DNA of 64,000 bases. Source: Paraburkholderia sp. D15. Lineage in GTDB: Bacteria; Pseudomonadota; Gammaproteobacteria; Burkholderiales; Burkholderiaceae. The notes beneath the pieces were generated by a model, which saw only the letters and a list, made by a program, of their open reading frames with translations, ran no database searches and was not told the DNA's origin. A program made the position numbers and the translations under genes. Below are positions 61,577 through 64,000 of this stretch, piece after piece (positions within the stretch are counted from its first letter, which is position 1; every line of letters starts with the position of its first letter). The stretch spans positions 4,402,001-4,466,000 of the forward strand of contig NZ_CP110395.1 in the NCBI RefSeq assembly GCF_029910215.1, written 5' to 3'.

Positions 61577-62021
61577 ATTTTCCTCCGGTGCGGGTCGCAA
61601 TACTCAGGTTAGCTATGTATTTAACAATAACGTCGCACCCGCATCTCGCACTTTAGGAGAATGGTGAAGAACGACAAGCACATCTTGTGTGCGGTCGCAA
61701 CAGTGGCGAATTGTCGCAGCATGCGTCGCCCGTGCTTAAACATTGATCAGCTGCTTAAATGGCCCGGACTGTGATGGATTACTAAGCGACGGCGAGGGCG
61801 CACCGCTTTAACCAGTAAAGCTTTGCGGTGCGTATTGGCGTAAACGAGCAGCACCAATTAAGTGAATTACTACAATTTAATCGGCGGCTTGGTGCATTGC
61901 ACACAAAGTCATTCGGCCGATCAAAGCAAAATCGCGAAATAACGGTGTACGTGCAGAAGATAAACGATGCCAGGCCGATTCACGGGCGACCTGAGCCCGT
62001 GTCGATGCAGACTCGCGGGTG
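61577..62021. other. Intergenic stretch with one stem-loop
   Basis: 445 bases. An inverted repeat with 8-base arms CGCACCGC (61799-61806) and GCGGTGCG (61825-61832) and no T-run lies in the middle. An AT-rich patch at 61840-61900 may hold a promoter. No gene recognised. Confidence 0.4.
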
Positions 62022-62564
62022 TTACTTCAACCGCTGCCGGGACGCGAAGAACTCCGACTGGAACAGGCACATGCGCAGCGCATTGTGATAGCTGCCGTTG
62101 CCGAAAAACTCCTCGATCAGCTCGGCCTCGTGCCGGAAGCCGCATTTTTCGTAGACGTGAATCGCAGCCGTATTGGACTTGTCGACGATCAGATAGACCT
62201 TGCGCAGATTCAGCACGGAAAACGCGTAGTCGGTTGCGAGTTGCGTCGCGATGGTCGCGTAACCGCGTCCTTGCGCGTGCGGCGCGATGATGATCTGAAA
62301 CTCGCCGCGCCGGTGAATGTAGTCCAGCTCGATCAATTCGACGACGCCGACCGTTTGGCCTTCGTTATCGATCGCCACGAAGCGGCGCTCGCGCAGGTCG
62401 TGCACGTGCTGATCGTAAAGCTGGGTCAGTTCGGAGAAGGTTTCGTACGGCTCCTCGAACCAGTAACGCATGATCTTCGCGTTGTTGTTCACTTCGTGGA
62501 CGAAGCGCAGATCGGTGCGCTCGAGCGGGCGCAAGGTGAGGTCGCTGCTGCGTTCGGTGGTCAT
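62022..62564 (-). CDS. speG: Spermidine N1-acetyltransferase SpeG
   Basis: 180-residue GNAT enzyme. [46 protein letters not shown] is the SpeG N-terminus with acidic residues for polyamine binding. The acetyl-CoA motif is [20 protein letters not shown], followed by [26 protein letters not shown]. It acetylates excess spermidine or spermine. Single gene on the minus strand. Confidence 0.93.
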   Translation of the reverse strand: MTTERSSDLTLRPLERTDLRFVHEVNNNAKIMRYWFEEPYETFSELTQLYDQHVHDLRERRFVAIDNEGQTVGVVELIELDYIHRRGEFQIIIAPHAQGRGYATIATQLATDYAFSVLNLRKVYLIVDKSNTAAIHVYEKCGFRHEAELIEEFFGNGSYHNALRMCLFQSEFFASRQRLK

Positions 62565-62844
62565 TGGATTCCCCTTGAGAATTTATTGGTTTGAGCGGCG
62601 TGGCCAGTGACGGCCATGCGCGATGCAAGTTCTGGTTAGTCACGGGGCGCGGCGGGGAGTTCTTTCCGCATCGCAGGACACGACGGTACGACGCGTGGGC
62701 GAGCCGAGGCGCCACGCGGGTTTGGCTGTCAGGCGGCGGCGCGTTGTCGCAGGCGTGCCGCCACACGTTTTCGCGCATCGCGGCGGGGTTCGGGAACGGG
62801 CGGTGCTCTACAATGAAATCATGCTCTGGCAAACGGAGGCCACC

Positions 62845-63024
62845 GTGATCGAGCATTGGATTCTGGGCATTTTTCTGATTATTCCGCTGCTGATCGTCGC
62901 GTTTCTTTTCACCGACGAATTGTGGCAGGAACATCGGCATCTGCATGACATGCGCCCCATGCACCTGAAGCCTCGCCGCATCGACTGGCGACATCCGCTG
63001 CGGCGGACGCGGCATCGGCTGTGA
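62845..63024 (+). CDS. Small single-span membrane protein
   Basis: 59 residues from a GTG start: MIEHWILGIFLIIPLLIVAFLFTDELWQEH, one membrane helix then a His/Arg-rich cytoplasmic tail. GGAGG stands 5 bases before the GTG at 62845; an in-frame ATG at 62821 lacks a ribosome site. The 280 bases upstream hold no gene. Function unknown. Confidence 0.55.
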   Translation: MIEHWILGIFLIIPLLIVAFLFTDELWQEHRHLHDMRPMHLKPRRIDWRHPLRRTRHRL

Positions 63025-63158
63025 GGGCGGGCGGTCGAACGTGAACGTATCAGCCGCTCGATCCGCCGAACTCGCCCGATATACCGACCTTCTGAGGTGC
63101 CGCGCTGCACGATTCGACCGTGCCGTTTAGAATGGCGGCCCGTTGAACAGGAGGTTGT

Positions 63159-63365
63159 GTGCGCAAACTGATGTCCTTGATGCTGCTGGCAGCGACCGCT
63201 GTCGCTTTCGTGCCGGCCACTGCCGAAGCGCATTCGCGCGTGGTGTGCAAACGCGTGTGGGTGCACGGTCGTGTGGTGAAACGCTGCCGCCGCGTGCCGG
63301 TACCGCACCATCACCATCATCGTCGTCCGCCGCCGCATCATCGTCCGGCGCCGTATCACCCTTGA
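63159..63365 (+). CDS. Small secreted His/Arg-rich protein
   Basis: 68 residues from GTG, with AGGAGG just upstream; ATG at 63171 is an alternative. Signal peptide MRKLMSLMLLAATAVAFVPATAEA, then VVCKRVWVHGRVVKRCRRVPVPHHHHHRRPPPHHRPAPYHP: two Cys and a histidine/proline-rich tail that may bind metal. A T-tailed terminator follows 10 bases after the stop, which supports a real gene. Function unknown. Confidence 0.65.
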   Translation: MRKLMSLMLLAATAVAFVPATAEAHSRVVCKRVWVHGRVVKRCRRVPVPHHHHHRRPPPHHRPAPYHP

Positions 63366-63374
63366 TGCAGCAGA

Positions 63375-63397
63375 AACCCGCCATGCGCGGGTTTTTT
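63375..63397 (+). terminator. Intrinsic terminator of the His-rich protein gene
   Basis: Arms AACCCGC (63375-63381) and GCGGGTT (63387-63393), 5-base loop, T-run to 63397. Confidence 0.85.
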
Positions 63398-63746
63398 TAC
63401 GCGTGACGCGGGGCAGCGCGGCGACGGGTGCCGCCCAGTAAGGGCGTTGCAGGGCTGCGCGGAGCAGCAGCAGCAACCCTCAGCGAACGGCCATGGCGCC
63501 CGCCCGCGCCAATGCGCACCGCCAATAAAAAAGCCTGCCGTTTCGGGCAGGCTGAAAAGAGATCCACACTCAATGCCTTGCGGGTACAAGGCAGAAGCAA
63601 GTCTAGCCGTTGAACGCGCGCCGCTGGTTTCATCGGCCATTACAGTTATTACCGCGCAATACTTGGCGGCCCGTGGCTGCGTGTAGAGCGGCCTTGAACG
63701 ACGGACCAGGCGACCGCCCATCACGCCGCGCATCGCCCAACCCGCG
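63398..63746. other. Gap between convergent genes
   Basis: No gene. It contains the terminator of the HIT gene at 63532-63553; the other bases show no structure I can interpret. Confidence 0.4.
63532..63553 (-). terminator. Intrinsic terminator of the HIT-family gene
   Basis: Arms AGCCTGCC (63532-63539) and GGCAGGCT (63546-63553), 6-base loop. On the minus strand it is followed by six T and ATT. Confidence 0.8.
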
Positions 63747-64000
63747 TCAGTCCGCCCGCCAATGTGCGCGAATCCGTCTCGCCAGCGCTTCGAGCGTGTC
63801 GGCATCGGCGACATCGCGGGCATGCATGCGCAGCGGCTGGCCTTCCCAACGCGGAATGACATGGAAATGCACGTGCGGCACCGTCTGGCCCGCCGCCGCA
63901 CCATTGAACTGACCGATGAACACGCCATCCGGCTTCAGCGCCGCGCGAACGGCGATCGCGAGCTTCTGCGTCATGCGCATGCAGGCCACCGTGGACGCGT
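63747..64000 (-). CDS. HIT-family (histidine triad) nucleotide hydrolase, 5' end cut by window edge
   Basis: The frame is open from the stop at 63747 to the window edge; 84 codons are visible, the C-terminal two thirds of a protein usually near 130-140 residues. The histidine triad PHVHFHVIPRW follows GVFIGQFNGAAAGQTV, which is diagnostic. HIT enzymes hydrolyse nucleoside phosphoramidates or dinucleoside polyphosphates. The internal ATG at 63989 is not the true start. Confidence 0.9.
   Translation of the reverse strand, partial: ASTVACMRMTQKLAIAVRAALKPDGVFIGQFNGAAAGQTVPHVHFHVIPRWEGQPLRMHARDVADADTLEALARRIRAHWRAD

Noticed and set aside
1..64000. CRISPR arrays, tRNA/rRNA genes, prophage, insertion sequences with transposase
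   Set aside because: No spaced direct repeats of CRISPR type, no cloverleaf or rRNA sequences and no phage or transposase proteins were recognised.

Overview
The window is high-GC DNA with no tRNA or rRNA genes and no phage. Gene families, gene order, repeat types and the presence of mnmG beside chromosomal parS sites point to the primary chromosome of a Burkholderia/Paraburkholderia-type betaproteobacterium, close to its replication origin. The left edge cuts mnmG and the right edge cuts a HIT-family gene.

Layout. 1-1.66 kb: 5' part of mnmG with two perfect parS palindromes, one of them also an intrinsic terminator. 1.7-13.7 kb: two branched-chain-amino-acid-type (LIV) ABC transporter operons on the minus strand plus a third, separately transcribed binding protein. 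14-18.4 kb: GMC oxidoreductase, CoA-acylating (methyl)malonate-semialdehyde dehydrogenase and a divergent LysR regulator, the gene set known for 3-hydroxypropionate catabolism (hpdH-mmsA-hpdR). 18.8-21.7 kb: CYTH protein, Lrp-type regulator divergent from phenylalanine hydroxylase and pterin dehydratase, and a DUF3717 protein. 21.8-27.6 kb: two-component pair, SET-domain protein, old yellow enzyme, glutamine amidotransferase, MarR protein. 27.6-31.5 kb: YbdK-like ligase and a cation/proton antiporter between two intergenic regions that carry inverted copies of the same DnaA-box architecture; I interpret these as a bipartite oriC. 31.5-36.4 kb: mnmC, HU, CobW-type GTPase, lytic transglycosylase. 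36.9-49.4 kb: a complete type II secretion locus (gspD-E-F, gspC reversed, gspG-N). 49.5-54.8 kb: drug efflux genes (outer membrane factor, MarR, DHA2 transporter) and small envelope proteins. 55-59 kb: gshA and an alkA-ada alkylation-repair operon. 59-64 kb: a candidate small RNA, VOC protein, YaeQ, SpeG and small proteins.

How it fits together. MnmG and MnmC serve the same tRNA wobble-uridine modification pathway and lie on either side of the predicted origin. HU is encoded 2.4 kb from the right origin half and parS lies about 30 kb away, as expected for an origin domain. The secretion locus is complete in gene content, but gspK carries an inserted inverted-repeat element between its start codon and its prepilin cleavage site, and this element sits at the centre of a sharp local strand-composition reversal.

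Limits. All calls rest on reading the sequence and translated proteins. No alignment, profile search or skew calculation was run, apart from hand counts stated in individual entries.
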